A DNA stretch of 64,000 nucleotides, taken from Trogon surrucura. Its lineage: Eukaryota > Chordata > Aves > Trogoniformes > Trogonidae. The stretch covers positions 3,115,501-3,179,500 of the forward strand of contig CM036639.1 of assembly GCA_020746105.1 (NCBI GenBank). Direction: 5' to 3'. Positions 1 through 14,244 of the stretch are shown here, piece after piece; the stretch's first letter is position 1, and each line of letters begins with the position of its first letter. The translations under genes and the position numbers were made by a program. Below the pieces are notes generated by a model, which was not told where the DNA came from, searched no databases, and was given only the letters and a program-made list of their open reading frames with translations.

Positions 1-2717
1 TGATGGCCTCGTTATGCATCTGAATTACAGCACCTCCCTGGGCAGCAGGTCTCCAAGGTCTTTCAAAAGCACCTAGGGAGGTTCTGGGAGATCCCTCCCG
101 CCACCCAAAAGATGTTGTAGCCGAGATCAGGCGGGCCAGAACAGGACAAATGCTTCAAAGCCTGTCCTTGACCAGATACCGATCCTGGAATGCCACCACG
201 CCAGAAAAACTCAAAGGTCAGCTCTTATCTAAGCATGATGTAAACACGTCTTTGTTTCTTTTGCATGCTTCTACTTGAACCCCAGAGGCAACGAGTACAC
301 GACCACTTTCTGCGAGCGAGCCGCAAGACACACCGTTCGCAGCGCTGAAGATCTAGAAGCAAGCAAGAAACTTCTTGGGGGAAGGCAGAGGCAGCCAGGA
401 GCAGTGCAGAGCCAAGGGATGCTGACTGAGGGACGAGACAGAAGTTTTTTACACTCATTAAAATCTACCATCTCACTACCCAAATTAAAATCACCGGGGT
501 AAAAGTCTTCCCTCTAATAAGTAAATTCAGCAAAATCCGGCCATACTTAAGCAATCCCGCAACAAGCTTTGGCCGTTCCGCGCTCACGCAAACGTCAAAT
601 GCTGGTTCTGTGCAATGAGCCGGCCCAAGGCGGCTTCCCAGGGGAAAAGTCATCTCTTCCCTTTCCCTCCTCTTGGTGCTACTGCGAAAAGAACAGTATT
701 TAAAGGTGCTCAGATGCCTGCACCAGCTCATAAGGTCGACTTCAAGAGTTTTGCTGACCAGCGCAGACGTGCGTTCGGCTTCGACTTCTTTAACGCCAGC
801 GAGACCCGACGTCAAAGCGCTTGCCACCAGGGCGGTCAGCGCTGGGAAGACTAATCGCTAAATCCCCACAGGCATCAACTTCAAACGAGGTTTGGCGGGC
901 CTGGCCTAGATGCCAGCGTGCACACACACCACCTTGGGAACCTGCAGACAATAGAGGGATCGCTCTTTTTATTAGCTTTCCAGATCTCAGGCTTTTTAGG
1001 AGTACTCAGGAGGCTGGGGAATGTCAAGGCGTGCTCAGCACAAAGGGTAGAAGAGTCAGCGAAGAATTTCACGCATCACCTCTCTGAATACTGCACTTCC
1101 TCTTGGGATTAAGATGAGTGGCAAAGAAGTTTCACTTTGTTAGACAACACGGGAACCTCCAAAACCCACAACATGGGAAATTTAATATTACTTCGGACAG
1201 AATTTTAATCAAACGTCTCCTCTAATAACTAATACTTACAAAGGCACTTCTGCCACTAATCCCAACAGTAAGTTTTGTGGACATTACAGATCAGGAATCG
1301 AGTTATTAAACTTTCTTTTCTAATGGCACAAGGAACGCTTTTACGTCCAGCCAGAAGGGATCACGCGCTCAGCTACCGGCTCTGCAGCGGGAGAAATCCG
1401 AACTCGTGCCACGTTTAAGGCTCCACACGCAGAAATTCATCCTACGCTAACATCCCAAAACACGACGTGACATTTAGCCAGAATTTAATATTCAAGAGCC
1501 ATAACATCTGTTTATCAGCACTCATCCATGCGATGCTGAAGTTACCAAGCACACGCACCGCTCGCGTCCGCTTCCCCACTTCGGTCAAATTCGTGTCGCG
1601 CAGCCCTCGAGCAGCCAGGAACGTCACGTCGGACAACAGGTACCAAAACACATTCGGTTATTTCTCCACGGGGATGTGAACAAACCCAGAACAGCGCAGG
1701 TGTGCCAAAGTCCTCGTGACTTATCTCCAGCCCCGATCGGAAAGCCGCCCGCCTTCCCAGCGGGACCCCCGTGACTGCTGCAGGGCGGTTTTTTGGTCGA
1801 CTGCAGCTCAACTTCACGGGCTGAGTCTAAGCTCAACAGGTCCATCAAGGTGAAAGCGCTCATCTACCGATGGAATTGAGGTTTTCCACAGACTGGACAC
1901 AGAATACGGCCTTTAAAGAGATTTGTGCAAACTGCTGGGATATGCACTCCTAGGGAAAATCCTGGGGTTTAGAAGAAAAGTTTCCCGTCTTCCTTGACCC
2001 ATCTCAAGACCTTTCACCTCGACAAGGATCTTCCTCCTCCACACACAAATTGACACATAATACTTATGCAAACAGCATCCAGTTAACAACATAATTATGA
2101 GGCTGCTGTCATCATTGAACGCAACTCACGGACGAGAAGAAAACTCCCAGCAACAATTTCCCAGGCTCAAGAAGAGAACACGCTCACTTCACACTTCCAC
2201 TGGCACTTGGACCAAATCCTTTCAGAGGTTTTTTTTCTTTTTTTTTTTTTTTTGCCTGGGCAGTTCGTTTAACAAACAAACACCAAAATAAAGTAATTCT
2301 CCAGTCACAAGCAGGCTGTCAGCAACAAAGATTCAGGCTGGCCTTACTTTACATAACTGGTTTGCAACAAAGATTCCCATTGTAAAAAGACAAACATTTC
2401 ATTTCACGGGACAAGTCCAACACATGGCCCAGAGAACTGGTTACAGCATTTCAGGTCTGCATCTGCAGCAATCCCGCACCACTCCAGCCAGCCACTATTT
2501 CCAGGGCTTGCTGCTCCACAAGAAGAGCAACGCCTACCGTACGCAGGAAGAACTTTATCTTCAGCGTCGCACGTGCTGCAAACCACACCGCGCTCATTTT
2601 AACAATTACTTCTTTGACCTAAGCCCATCCAAAAAGAAGCGTTCCTACCAAACCCCGACTTTCCATCGGCCAACTTTTCACCTCTCCCCACCAGAACGAC
2701 GTGTGACGGCTACTTAC
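1..2717 (-). other. KANSL1: KANSL1 intron after the first coding exon (partial)
   Basis: Begins at the GTAAGT donor at 2717 and runs off the left edge. I looked on the minus strand for the next KANSL1 exon and did not find it. The stretch holds a T-rich run at about 2228-2253 and no recognisable gene or full-length transposon. Confidence 0.8.
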
Positions 2718-4104
2718 AGCGGTACGTGGGGTTGCTCTGGGTCTGCTTTGGTCAGTTCCTCTTCTTCAACGTCAGACTCTCCTCCTGAGCTGCTGTCAGT
2801 GACATCCGAGTCGAACGCTTGTTCACTGGATCTCAAGTTGGCCATGCCGCTGGCCGTGAACCTCTCCAGTTCTTCCGATATCGAATCGCTCTTCAAGAAG
2901 CTGCTTAGGCCTTCTGAAGTAACTGTCTCACTTGCAGCTTTCCTCAAGGCTGCTTCTGCTTTTCTGGTCAACATGAGCTGGCTCCGATGCCTCAGGGGGT
3001 CCAAAGTTGGAAGCTTGCTCAGAGTTTTCTCCAAGAAGCCACCCAACTGCTGCTGGATGTGTCTCTCCACCTGCTTTGCCTGCACCACCTGCAAGCGTTT
3101 CTGCAGCCGGCGGGCGCGGTTCTCGATGTCTGCCTGCCGTCGCAGCAATGCCCTCGTCCTCATCTCGGAATCGAGGGCACTGTGGTGACCGGCCAACAGA
3201 GAAGGTTTCTGCTCCTCCAACTTACTGCTCCCAAAGTCAGAGTGACCAGCGACACCGGGCAACTTCGTCTCTCCACTGCCGCCCTCGAGCACCCGCTGTT
3301 GCTCCGTGGAATTAAGGGAAGATTTGTTTGCAGTGCTATTATTGCTAAATGGAGTCGTGTGCTCTGCATCAAGGCTTCTATGTGGAAGAGTGCAATTGGT
3401 CAGCCCGGTCTTCAAGTCCCCCAATTCAGAACCTCCTGCATTATAGTCAACACCCTGGAGGGCAGCGGCAGGAGGAGCACACTTGCCACCGTTCAGAGAA
3501 CTAGAGTTGTCATGGTCTGAATTGGTACTTTTGGCCAATTTCTTGGCCAAGCCATTTACAGGCGCTTGCGGGAGAGGTGGCTGGCTATTAGTACTCATTG
3601 TTTTTAGATTCTCCAAAGTGAATTCCAACACCGGCTGCCTCCCCAACAGATCACTTGTTTTCAAGAAGGATTGAGATAAGAGAGAGTGAGATTTAAGGAC
3701 TGTCTGCTTGTTGAAGACTCCTTGCAGCTTCAGAGGCTCTTTTGAAGAGACAGATGTTACATCCGAGCAGAGATAAGAGGCCACTAGCGGCTGCAGCTTG
3801 CCCAGCTCTTCCTTCGTAGGGTTGTTTCGGAAATCTAAACTGGGATCCTCCGGAGCAATGGCTTTCCTTTTGGTGCCGTTGGCAGCCAGGAGGATGTTGT
3901 TGGCGTTGCCGTTGCTCTCGGCACTGCCAGGCGACAAGGTGGAGGACGGGGGAGCCAGCTTGAATCGGATGTGGTGAGCTTCAGCTGCTGCGTCAGTGAG
4001 AGCGGGCGCCATCGCAGCCATTCAGCACAGAGAGACGGGAAGTCCAGCCTCTCCCGGTGCCGAGGCCAGCTCCACTGCCTCCCACTGCCTCTCCCGAGGG
4101 CAGC
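2718..4104 (-). CDS. KANSL1: KANSL1 first coding exon (N-terminal about 434 residues; gene continues left of window)
   Basis: KANSL1 is a scaffold subunit of the nuclear NSL complex, which carries the MOF/KAT8 acetyltransferase that acetylates histone H4. The exon opens after a TTGTAG acceptor (exon base 4104), has an 83-nt leader without ATG, and starts at the ATG at 4021-4019; a second in-frame ATG follows at 4012. The protein opens [20 protein letters not shown] and keeps the vertebrate KANSL1 N-terminus throughout. Around residues 285-345 is an Arg/Gln-rich, coiled-coil-like stretch containing [20 protein letters not shown]. It is followed by an [15 protein letters not shown] helix and an acidic Ser/Glu run ([14 protein letters not shown]). 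The exon ends in phase 2 at a GTAAGT donor (last base 2718), just after HVPL, as in the human gene. The next human exon (RRRSEWKW...) is not found in 1-2717. The MOF-binding PEHE region lies outside the window. I am confident of identity from direct family recognition. Confidence 0.97.
4019..4021 (-). other. KANSL1: KANSL1 translation start
   Basis: The chosen ATG gives the conserved MAAMAP start. Bases before it read GCTGA, so -3 is T, a weak context apart from G at +4. The second ATG (4012-4010, preceded by GCG) has a better purine at -3, so some initiation there is possible. The 83-nt exon leader between 4104 and 4022 contains no ATG. Confidence 0.85.
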
Positions 4105-7100
4105 CTACAAAGGGAAAGGAAAAAGAGAGAGTCAGGGGGTGCACTTAAGAGAAAAAACGAAACAAACGCGACGAGCGACAGCGGCGGGGCTTAGGAACTC
4201 GGCGGTTTTGGTAAAGCCACGCGAGCTCCACGTTGAGCACGGCATCCTCCTGCGGCGACCTCGAGCCCTGCGCTCATCGCGGCCGCCCGGGCACCAACTG
4301 CTACAAACAGAAGCAGCCACACACAAGATGGTCCTCGGGATCGCCGAGGGCTGGTGCCTGCCTGCAACTACTATTCTCATCTTGCAGTACATGCACACAG
4401 GCTGGACTTGATCACAGGCTGGCCTTGATGATCTCAGAGGTCTTTTCCAGCCTCAAAAATTCTGTGTGAGCACACCGGCATCCTCCAAGCCTTCATAAAA
4501 GCTCTGGCCCTGGTTACACCTATTCCTCAATGGCAGCAACTCACCAGCTTCATCTTTAAAATCCTTGAGCTACGTCTAGAAAACAGTTTTCGCTGCTTCT
4601 ACCGCCAGCTCAAGCGCGTTAAAAATGACAAATTAGAACTATAACACGTAAAGGAACCAGAGCTGGAGGGGAACAAATCTCCATATGCTTAAACCCCCAG
4701 GGGCTAAACAAACCTCGCCGCTTCCCTGAAAGCCTTGGATTTGAAGAAAGCCATTTCCCTGGTGTACACGAAACCTACTTTCCCAGAAGTACATTTCCGA
4801 ATAAGCCAGGTGATTTCCAGCGTTAGCTATTGCCCCTTTTCTTTCAAGAGCATGGATAAAGATTAACCCACGCACGGACCATGACAGAGCAGTTCTACGC
4901 TCCGTCTGTAAGAGCAAGCCATGGTTTAACTTGGCTACATCGAACAAGTTAAGAGAAATAACCACACACCCTTCATTCATCCCCACTGCAACCATTCCCG
5001 ACCCTCCCACCTCCAAGCTTTTGGTCATTTACACCTAACTTTCTTTGCCACTAAAAGCACTACTGTTTTTTAATGCCTTTTTTTCTAACAGTATTCACGT
5101 AACTCAGAGCACAGGCTGTGCTAACAGAGCAACAGTTGTTTTATTTTCCTTTGGCTGCAAAATTTATCAAGCACCTTCATCAGCTATTTCAGCGGCAATT
5201 TACTAAGAAGTTGCCCTGATCTCTTGCCCGATACGCCAATCCTCTAATTTCACATAAACTTGCATAAGCTTGTCGTAGCTGTTCATTAAAGCACCCCGAT
5301 GACCAAATTAATACACTACTTGACAGGAAAAGCGAGGACTATCTACAACGTGAATACGTTGACTGAGCAGAATTTAACAGCCAGTTTTGTTTCCAGCCTC
5401 GTTCAGCTGCACCACAGCTGCTCCCCCGGGTCAGACCAGGTGCTTCCCCAGAACAGACAGACATCGAGTACTAAAATCTGGATTTCTGTGCAGTCAGAGA
5501 TGAGTTAGAGAAACGAATCCACCGGACAAGCTCCAAGTTACTTGCTTTGGTTTCCAATGCCGGCCAACTGGCAGGTCCGTCACCGAGTCTACAATCCCAC
5601 CCTCCCCGGTCTTGTCAACTCATCCCCTCACCAAACCCAGGTAGGTGGCACAGCAGAAGACAGGGAAGAAAGGATACACCCCCAGAGATGGAGAAAAAAA
5701 TTAGCTGAAGCTACAGGAACAGAAGTAGAGACGCTAGAGGCGGGTTCAGACTTCACAAGTCCCTTGTTGACAGCACTCAGAGCGTTTTCTAACCAACTAC
5801 ACCCCGTCCTTACCGAAAAAAGGCTACTGCATGCCTGAAAATTTACTGCACGCTTGTTGCGAATGGCTTTTAGTCACCCGTTTGGGTCCATAAATAAAGA
5901 CTGAACATGACTCTTCAAGGAAAAAGAGAAAAAAAAAACCTTGCAGGGAACTTTCCACTTGTAGCTAAGACGCCCTTGGGAGAGGAGGGCGGAAGGCTGC
6001 CAGAATAAAGGACTTCCTCCGCTCCAGCCTCCCACCAAGGCCTTCGCTCCGCAGACACGTACGCTTGGACCGACTGTTCCTACCGGGAGCTCTCGGCTCT
6101 GCGGAAACGCGCTGCTCCGCCTTCCACAGAACGGCTCTGGATCGGCGCTCTTGGCCACGACGACCACCGCAGCCCCGCGAGATGCTGCCAGCGGCTTAGG
6201 AAACACCCCGACGGCAAAAACAAAGCAAAAAACCCTGTGCTCGGTGCCAAAGGCAATGACTCTTCAGGAACGTGTGTGCACCACGCTGCAGCCCTTCGGG
6301 GGTTTACCTGGGCTGAAGAGGATTTTAGAGCGAATTCGTAGGTCACTTGAATTAACAGAAGTAGAAAACAGAAGCAAAACTTTCACACTGGCTTCTCCTC
6401 TAGGTTACCAAACTCGCTTTCAACAGAAAATCCTCCTCCTAAGCTACTCCAACCCTCCTTGGCTTCACTTTCAGTTGGGTGGACAGCATTTAAAATACTT
6501 TGGAAGCCTGGAAAGCCTCCCTTAAGAATAAGGCTTTGTTCTGCCAGCTTAAAGATGACCTCCAAAAGTTATTGGGTAGGGGTTTTTTATTATTATTATT
6601 TTATTTAAGTCCTTATAAACCACCTGCACACTCGACAGCACAGATGTCTCTGACACTCAATGAGATCTCAACTCTTACAAACGACCCTTGGAAAAACCAT
6701 TTCTAAGCATGTTTCCCTTCAATTTCTAAGTTTGGGGTGTTATCAAAGCACTATTACACCCACGAGTAAGAGGGGACTGGAGGGAGGAGGGTGGTGAAGC
6801 TTCTCTGGGGTGACCAGAGGAAGGAGGAATAAAGCAAAGGAAAGGTCATTCACACGGACACAGCCTGAGGGACCTTTAGAGCCTTCTGAGAACTCCGACA
6901 GGAATTCCAAGAATTCTCCCCAATCTTCTCTCTGCCTCTGGGACTCAAATCCTGCCGACCTGAACCGCTATCACCCACCAACATCAGGAAACTGATGCAA
7001 GCACCCACAGGTCCCTTTTTCCAGCATTTCTCCACCAAGGGTCTACGACTCCCAGCACCTGACACACGTGTGACCAAGTGGTTTCTCCTGTTGCACAAGT

Positions 7101-10100
7101 CCTGCTGGTGAACCAAGCTCGGAGGAGCTGGGTTATCGCTCCCGTTCCACCACCGCAGCGTCTGCGACCACACAAGCTCCAGCCCTGCCTCCGGCAGCCT
7201 CGGCATGACACCTCGCGCCGGTCTTCGCTCGGGAAGATCCGAAAGGAGCCAACGCAGCGTTTACGACGTGGCTTAACGCTCCAAATCCACGAGTGTGTTC
7301 TTGATTTTCGCTTTTCAAACTAGAGCACTGCCAGAGCAGTTAGCGTTAATTAACAGGGGAAAGATGAAAGGCTCCAGTAAGCAGGTAAAAACAGGGTAAC
7401 CGCAACTCGCCCATCTTCCCTCGCTTCCCGAGGAGCGCACGCGAGGCCACCGAGGGAGGGAAGTCACCGTCTACTCGGGTGGCTTCAGCCACAATTCCAC
7501 GCTGGCTACACCAGCGTTCCATCTCTTACCTCTTCTTAAACCCAGAGCAGAGGGAAGAGCAGGAGTAAGACTGAGCCAATGCCAGGATGTTGGAAGAGGC
7601 ACGAGGAACAGGCCCAGTCACATTATACCCCAGGGCAGCTATCGGGTCACAACACCCCTGAAAATAATCCTTTGGTGTGCTGACTTATTCAAGACGGTCC
7701 GCTTTTAAAATCCAATTTTACAACCGGATCTTGACAGGAGAACTGGCTTTCCAAGCAGGTGATTTTGTGCAATACTCTGGAAAACGAGCCCAAACGAGCA
7801 CGGGAAGTTTTTGCTCTCGGAAATCTTTGTGACAAGAGTTTCAGGGGGAAGAAACTGGGCACTTGTGCCTCCAGCGAGGTTCGTGAGAAGATCAGCAGAG
7901 CTCCAAGTCCTGGGCACAGGAGGTACCACCAGCCTCTCCTTCGCTCGTCTATTCCAAGTCACCAGTTTCTCCCCTGAAGGGCTCCCTGTGCCCTCCCACC
8001 AGCAGGTCTCCTCGCAGACATGAGTCCCACCATCACCACCAAGCTGGGCTACATCCCCTTTGCCTTCCACCCCCTCCAGCACTGCTCCACGACCCACACG
8101 TCTACCTCACACGTTTCTATTCCCCGAACTGCAGTTTAAGCCCTTGACAGCACATCCAAACTCCTGCACGGGTCATCTAGTTCCATCACGTGCCAAACCC
8201 CGCCGGGACTGCTCTTCACGGCCGTCGCGAGGTCTCCAGACCTTCCCCGCTCTCCTCCCGCGAGGCGCTCGCGCAGACCCACCTGGGCACGTTCCCCTTT
8301 TCCTACAACTCGCACAAGAAGCCAAGACAGAGGAGGTTAAGAAGGGCGGTCACAGGGAAAGCTGAACACACGTAAAGGACAAATAACCTCTGTCAGATGC
8401 AGCTGGTGATAGGACCACCTGCAAACTCCTCCACCTCCAAAGCCCTGTCCTACCCAACACGCAGGTTTCACAGAGGATACGCAGAGCGGGGCGCTCTCAA
8501 ATTAGCAGCAGTAAAGGCAGAGTTACCCTGGAGGAAGTGAACATCGTTCTGATTCCCACTTCCCCTCTCCTCCCCCACTACGAATCAAGAGCACAGCCAG
8601 CTCTCGCTGTGGTTACAAATACCTTTTAGAGAACACAAAACAAAACACACACAAAAAAACCCCCAAACTTGCTCGAATAAAATCCCGATACACTTCATTC
8701 TGCAACCGAAATGCACCAGCTGAGCTTCTAACACGCAGGCACTCATCACACCAGCCAGCACCTTGAGCTCCAGAAATATTTTCCCCATCAAAAAAAACCC
8801 AAGTCATCTACCGAAAGTTGTACCTATTGCGCGCAGCAGATCCTCTACGTGCATTTTGTTATCGCCTCTCAAGGTCTCATAGTCGTAAGACAGACGTTTA
8901 CCCATTTAAAAAGAGATTTACAGGAGAAGCAACTCCGAAAGCTTTAATTAAGGAGCAGTGCCAGGCAAGCACGGGGCGATAAACTTATCGATAAGGCGGC
9001 TCTCGCGCGCAGCTCGGCAGACTGGACGCTTCCAATGACCTACACTGGGGAAACGGGCCTTTTGCTTCCTTTTTTTCCTTCTCTTTTTTTTTTTTTTAGT
9101 ATCAATGAAGGAAAAAAAAGGCTAAGACTATACGTAAGAGCCACAGATTCTTTCAGTACACACACAGGCACCTTCCCCAGATATTAACGCTACAGACTCG
9201 TACCTTAATCTCTCTGGGAAAAGTAAGAATTCTCCGATCCAGAACACCCCAGGGAATGGCACTTTTGCACTGGAACGAATTTAAAAAAAAGACATTACTG
9301 AGCTCTGCTTATATAGCTTTTGCTTCCAACCAGAAGGCCTCAAGATTAAAAGCAAAGCAGAGTCTCTTGGTCAACTCTAAAGAGGACCGTGAGGTCTCCC
9401 TCTTCAAGAACAGTTTTCTCTTCTGCCTGTGAATCCTCCCCGGCTATAAATAAACCAAATAATCCGAGGTAGAGGAGGTTTTATCGATATGATGTCAGGA
9501 AAAAAAAAAACAAAAGTCACAAAGCAAGATTAACTGCCATTTCCCCTCTCAAAAGTCTGGAAATTTGACTAATTAGAAGCAAGAATGTCGTCACATGGGA
9601 AATGAAGCGGCTGGAGATAAAAATACCCGTTGCTGTTAAGTCGCTCTTCAGAACAAAGTTGCTGTTTACAGTCAAATAAAAAGAAATGTGGTTTCAAAAC
9701 CAATAATGGGACCTTTGCACAAAGCAGCAGCCTGACAGAATGGGGGGGGAAAAAAAAAAAAAAGAGGAAAAAAAATGCTTTAATTGTGAAATCCGGGTCT
9801 CCCCCAGTCCAGCATCAGGGAGATTTTGTTTTTCTTTCGCATAATCTGGGCAAGTTGCCCAGGAAATATGAAAACCTGAACTCAGGACTCAGGGAGCAAG
9901 TTAAACAAAAAAAAAAAAAAACAGAATTGCCTTTTAATTTTAAAGAGACATTTTCCTTCACTAGGTGCGCTCACACCAACTTTTCGCTCAGGATCGTTAC
10001 CGAAACTTTTAACCCTCCCCTACCCCATGAATGGCACCACCTTAACACTCGATATTTCAAAACAAGGCATCGCCCGTCACCGCGGAGACTTTGAGAGGGC

Positions 10101-13100
10101 TCACGTTAAAGCCCCGTCCTCGTGAGGAAAAACGGAGCGGAGGGGAGCCGAATGAAGCGTCTCCAACCACCAGATCCCGAGCGATCCGGCAGAGGGGCCT
10201 CCAGCCGAGCTCGAACACCTGATTTTGAACGGAGCCCCCAGCCCAGCTCTCCCGCCCGCTCAGCCAACTGCAGATCTCAGCTTTTATTGCTCCTCGGCTC
10301 TCGGAGGAGAGGGAACAACCCACCAAGAGCGCCGCCGCAGCAACTAACGACGAGACGACACGGACTCCAGAGCGGAGACGCTCACTTAACAGGAGGTGAT
10401 GTTCAACCGCACCTCACGGGTTCCTTTTTATGGGCTGCAATTCCAGCCCGAACCCGGTCTGCTGTTACTCATTTAGTGGAAGGCAACTCCACGGTGACCT
10501 TGCCCATCATCTCCTCCGTCGCTGCAGACCTCGACAGGAAGTTATAAAGATCTCGGAGCGCACTCCTAACGTTCAACGGGGCTGGAAATGAGAAATCTTT
10601 GAGGTCCATCTTTCTGCTAACGTCTCTGAGGCCCCGGAGGCAGCTCCCGACACAGAAGTTCATATTTCAATTTGACTTTTTCAAAAATAGCTAGGGTTTG
10701 GTTCGTTTTATTTTTTTTTCTCCAAACTTGTCTTTCCAGCAAATCCACAAAAAATAAGTTTGCAGCAAGAGATTAACTAAGGAACAGATGCAGATGTGGC
10801 CTGCTCAGGCTGACAGCTCCTCCTCTCTTCCGATTACCCCTTCTTCCTCCTTTTATTAGAAAACCGGCGCAGTTCCATCACTCAATTCGGATCCCGCGCT
10901 GTCAAAACTCCTGTCCTCCAGCATCAAGTCCTCACAGCTCTTAGCGTATCCCATTTCTCCTTCTCTAAAGCGAGTTGTACCTTGGCAGTCACCTGCTGAC
11001 AGCGGGTCGCGCCGGGCGGAGACACAGACTTATTTTCTAACTTTCTTGGAAACCCGAATCCCAACTCTCCTCACCCAAACCCACGGCTCCCAACCGGGGC
11101 CGCAGAGGACGCGCGCAGGGCGCGATGGAATTACGTTTACCCGAGCCCCGCGCCGCCAGGCCTCTCGCCGATTCGAGCACGACAGCTCCTCGCCCAGCTG
11201 AGCGGAACCGGAACGCCTTTTCTCCCGATGCAAACGGTTCGCTCGAGAAAACCGCGTCCCTGAAGAGGCGGCTAAACCGCTACTTACACGGGAGGACTCT
11301 CCAAGCGAGCGGCGCGCCGAAGCCTCCGCCGCTTCTCGTTCCAGGCGGACGTTGTATTCCTGGAAGTCACGAGCAGGGACACGGTGTTTATGAAAACGCG
11401 GCGACGGAAACGGCGCTTCTCAGATCACCTGCCATTCTGAGCGCCCGGACGCTAAGAAGCTCTTTTTAACGAAACGATAACACGCTCCGAAGAGAGAGGT
11501 GTGCGTGCAGAGCTCGCTTCTTATTCGGTCCGAGCGGTGCACGACCCGCCTGAGATCCTTCCGATGAATTAAAATTCTCGTTTAGGTTGGCCCACCCGTT
11601 TCCCCGCACAGTCCAGCAAAAAAAAATAAACAAAAAATGGAAAAAATCAGGTGCTGTTAAACATGGGGGGAGCAGAGATATCACTGACCTACTCTCAAAA
11701 AACAGCTCCAAAATATATAGTTTAAAATAAAATAAAAACGAGGGGGAGGCAGAGTGCAGGAAAACAAATCAGGATCTGTGCTGCTCACCTTTTCCTCCCC
11801 CTTCCCCAAGCTTTACTCTTTCCCTGCCTTGGTAGAGCCTAAGAAGTCCCGAGGCCTTATCTTTCCTTCGCTATACGTTAAGTCTTATCCTCCCTGGAAA
11901 AGTCTTTCGAGGTTCCTAAGGACACGCACCGCTCGCTGCCTGAGCAGAAAAAGGGTGGAGTGCTCAAACTCCAGAGACAGTCTTTGTTCGGAGGGTTCAT
12001 TAGATAATGGCAGTTGCGTTCACAAAAAAAACCACACAGTTATAAACAGGGCAAAAGGAAGTGACTTTGGTCAAAGAACTGCTCAGCTTTCACCCCCGAC
12101 TTGCGTGATGTCAGAATTTCACCACTTCTCCAGTTACCGGATGATCTCGGAGAGCAAATGAGACTCAAATACAGCATTTAAAAAAAATTAAAAAAAAAAA
12201 AAAAAAAGAGGGAGAAAGAGGAGGGGGAAAAAAGCAAAAGAGAAACCCACGGCCACATCTGCCCGGTCATCTGCTGCTTTATCACCTCCGAGGGGGGAAC
12301 ACAAGTCACCCTCATTGCTAAATCATTACAAATCAGCTATAACAGTATCACAGCCCAGCTCCACAATCAACTGCTCCCGCAGCATATCAATCCATTAAGC
12401 CCTGCACAGCTGTGCTACCTTGGCAGGGCAGCTACGAAAAAAATTATTTAAAAACCTCAAACAACGAAAACACCAGCAAAAAAAAAACAAACAACAAACC
12501 AACCAACCCACCACGGCCATCCCTCCCGCGCCAAAAACGCGCCAAAGCCCGTATCTCGTCCCTGCCGGCAGCCCGGGAAGGAGAAGCAAGCTCGGCGGGA
12601 CCCCTGGGCCCCTCGGCAGGGGTTTCTCTGCTCCCTCTCCCCCCTTTCCCCGATTTAAAAGGCCGCCAGCTTCTCAATTAAAACAACTAAATCCCATCGC
12701 GGGGCCGAACGGCGTCGCAGCGTTCCCCCGCCGGAAGGCGGGAGGGCTACGCTAAAGCGAGGGAAAGAGCATCGGAGGTTCCTGCCACGAAAACAAAGGC
12801 TATAAAAAGGACAAATATGGTTTTAAAGAGGAAAACGCTCGCACGCAGACAGATCCCCGGATTCCTAAAGACGGCGGCGGCTCGGCGGGGCACGTCGCGC
12901 CTCGACCACCCCCCGAAGGGTCTGATATCCCTGTCGTCAGCGGGACCGTACCACGGCTGCGAGTGCTCTCTCCCTACTTGCCTATCTTGGGAGAAAACAG
13001 GGGGGTTTAACCTTATTTTTTTAGCTGCACCAAAAAAAAAAAAAATAAAAAAAATCACACTGTGCCACAACCCCATGACATGATGTAACCGCGAAGACGG

Positions 13101-13650
13101 ACGCGGCCCAAAGCGGTCCAAAATATAATGGTCAGTCAAAACAAAATAGAAAACCTGCAGTTCCTCCCATATCCTGACCGGCTTCATGGAAAACTACAGT
13201 TTGTTATTCAAGTGCATTTTACATAACAGGCAATATAATCTATAGAGAGCCCCCGTTTCCATCCACCTGTGCACAAACCGACCGAGGGGAGAGGCGGCAC
13301 CTCCTTCCTAACGAGGGTCTCTGCTGCTTTTTTAATTTCTTCTTGTAGGAAATAAGGCCGGTTTCCAATCCATTCGGCCGCCGCGTTTTTCCTTCCGCGT
13401 GACCCCCCATTTATACCCAAAAGGATAGAAATTTCTCCGGGAACCAAGCGCTGGAAGATGCTAATCCCGCGATGGAAGTAAACACACGTACCCACCGGGG
13501 AAAGCGTTTGAGGGCGGCCGCGCTCGTTCGGAGAAAAATAATTTGGGATCGGCAGGGCCGGTTCGGGGGGGGGGGAGAAATATAAATAATAAAATAAAAC
13601 TGAAAAGCAGGCGGAAAGTAAATACAGGGAAATGGCTTAGCAGCTCAAAG
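4105..13650 (-). other. KANSL1: KANSL1 intron 1, proximal part
   Basis: Intronic on transcripts from either KANSL1 promoter. I see no coding exon. Contents are the CR1 tail near 4.4 kb, several A/T homopolymer runs (about 9081-9096, 9749-9765, 9907-9921, 12192-12208, 13031-13055) and generally moderate GC with scattered CpG. Open frames here are short, compositionally biased or broken. Confidence 0.7.
4398..4467 (+). repeat. CR1 LINE 3'-end fragment
   Basis: Sequence such as 'gatgatctcagaggtctttt' followed by 'ccagcc' and an 'attctgtg' terminus matches the typical 3' end of bird CR1 elements in plus orientation. A short internal duplication of 'caggctgg.cttgat' is present. Only the last about 70 bp are recognisable; it lies in KANSL1 intron 1. 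Confidence 0.75.
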
Positions 13651-14225
13651 CCACATGAAAAATTACGCTATTGTAGAGCCCGAGAGCAGGGGAAGGCGCA
13701 GCGCGACACGGCCGCGGCTCCGCACCCGGTGACAGCGCCGGGAGCCCCCCGGGACCGCCGGGGACCGCCACGGCCGCGTCTTCCCGGCGGATCCGGGGCC
13801 GGAGGAGCCGCTCTCCCTCCCTCCCTCCGCGCCTTTTGCAAGATTGAGGTTATGCAATTTAAAAAAAAAAAATAATAAATTAATTTTTTTTAATTTTTTT
13901 TTTCTGTTTACTTTTAAAACTTCGCGTGTCTCACCCCCCCCACACACCCCTCACCGCCCCCCCCACCCCCGCAGGTCAGGGCTCGGTGATTCCCCCCCCC
14001 CTTCCTCCTCCTCCTCCTCCTCCCTCCCTCCCCTCCCGGTTTTCCCCCCCCCCCGGGGGAGCGGAGCCGGCCCCGCCGCCACGTGAGGGGGCCCCGACCC
14101 GGCCCGGCGGGACCCGCCGCCCACCCGGGGCGCCTCGGGGCCGCGGATTTCAATTTAAAGTGGCGCCATCCCCACCCTCCCTCCCCCCCGCCCCGGGGGG
14201 AACCGCAGCACCGGGGGCGGCGGAG

Positions 14226-14244
14226 CGGGGGGGGGGGGGGGGGT
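14226..14244 (+). repeat. Poly-G run (G-quadruplex potential)
   Basis: An unbroken run of about 17 G, continued by a T and five more G. Further G runs follow at about 14769-14780, 14789-14799 and 15002-15018, the last leading into (GGGA/GGA)n to about 15053. All lie inside the proximal CpG island and are non-template strand relative to plus transcription. Confidence 0.85.

Noticed and set aside
2424-3520. 254- and 177-codon plus-strand frames
   Set aside because: Antisense shadows of the conserved KANSL1 coding exon.
9630-10094. 154-codon plus-strand frame in KANSL1 intron 1
   Set aside because: Built around A runs that give poly-Lys; no motif and intronic location.
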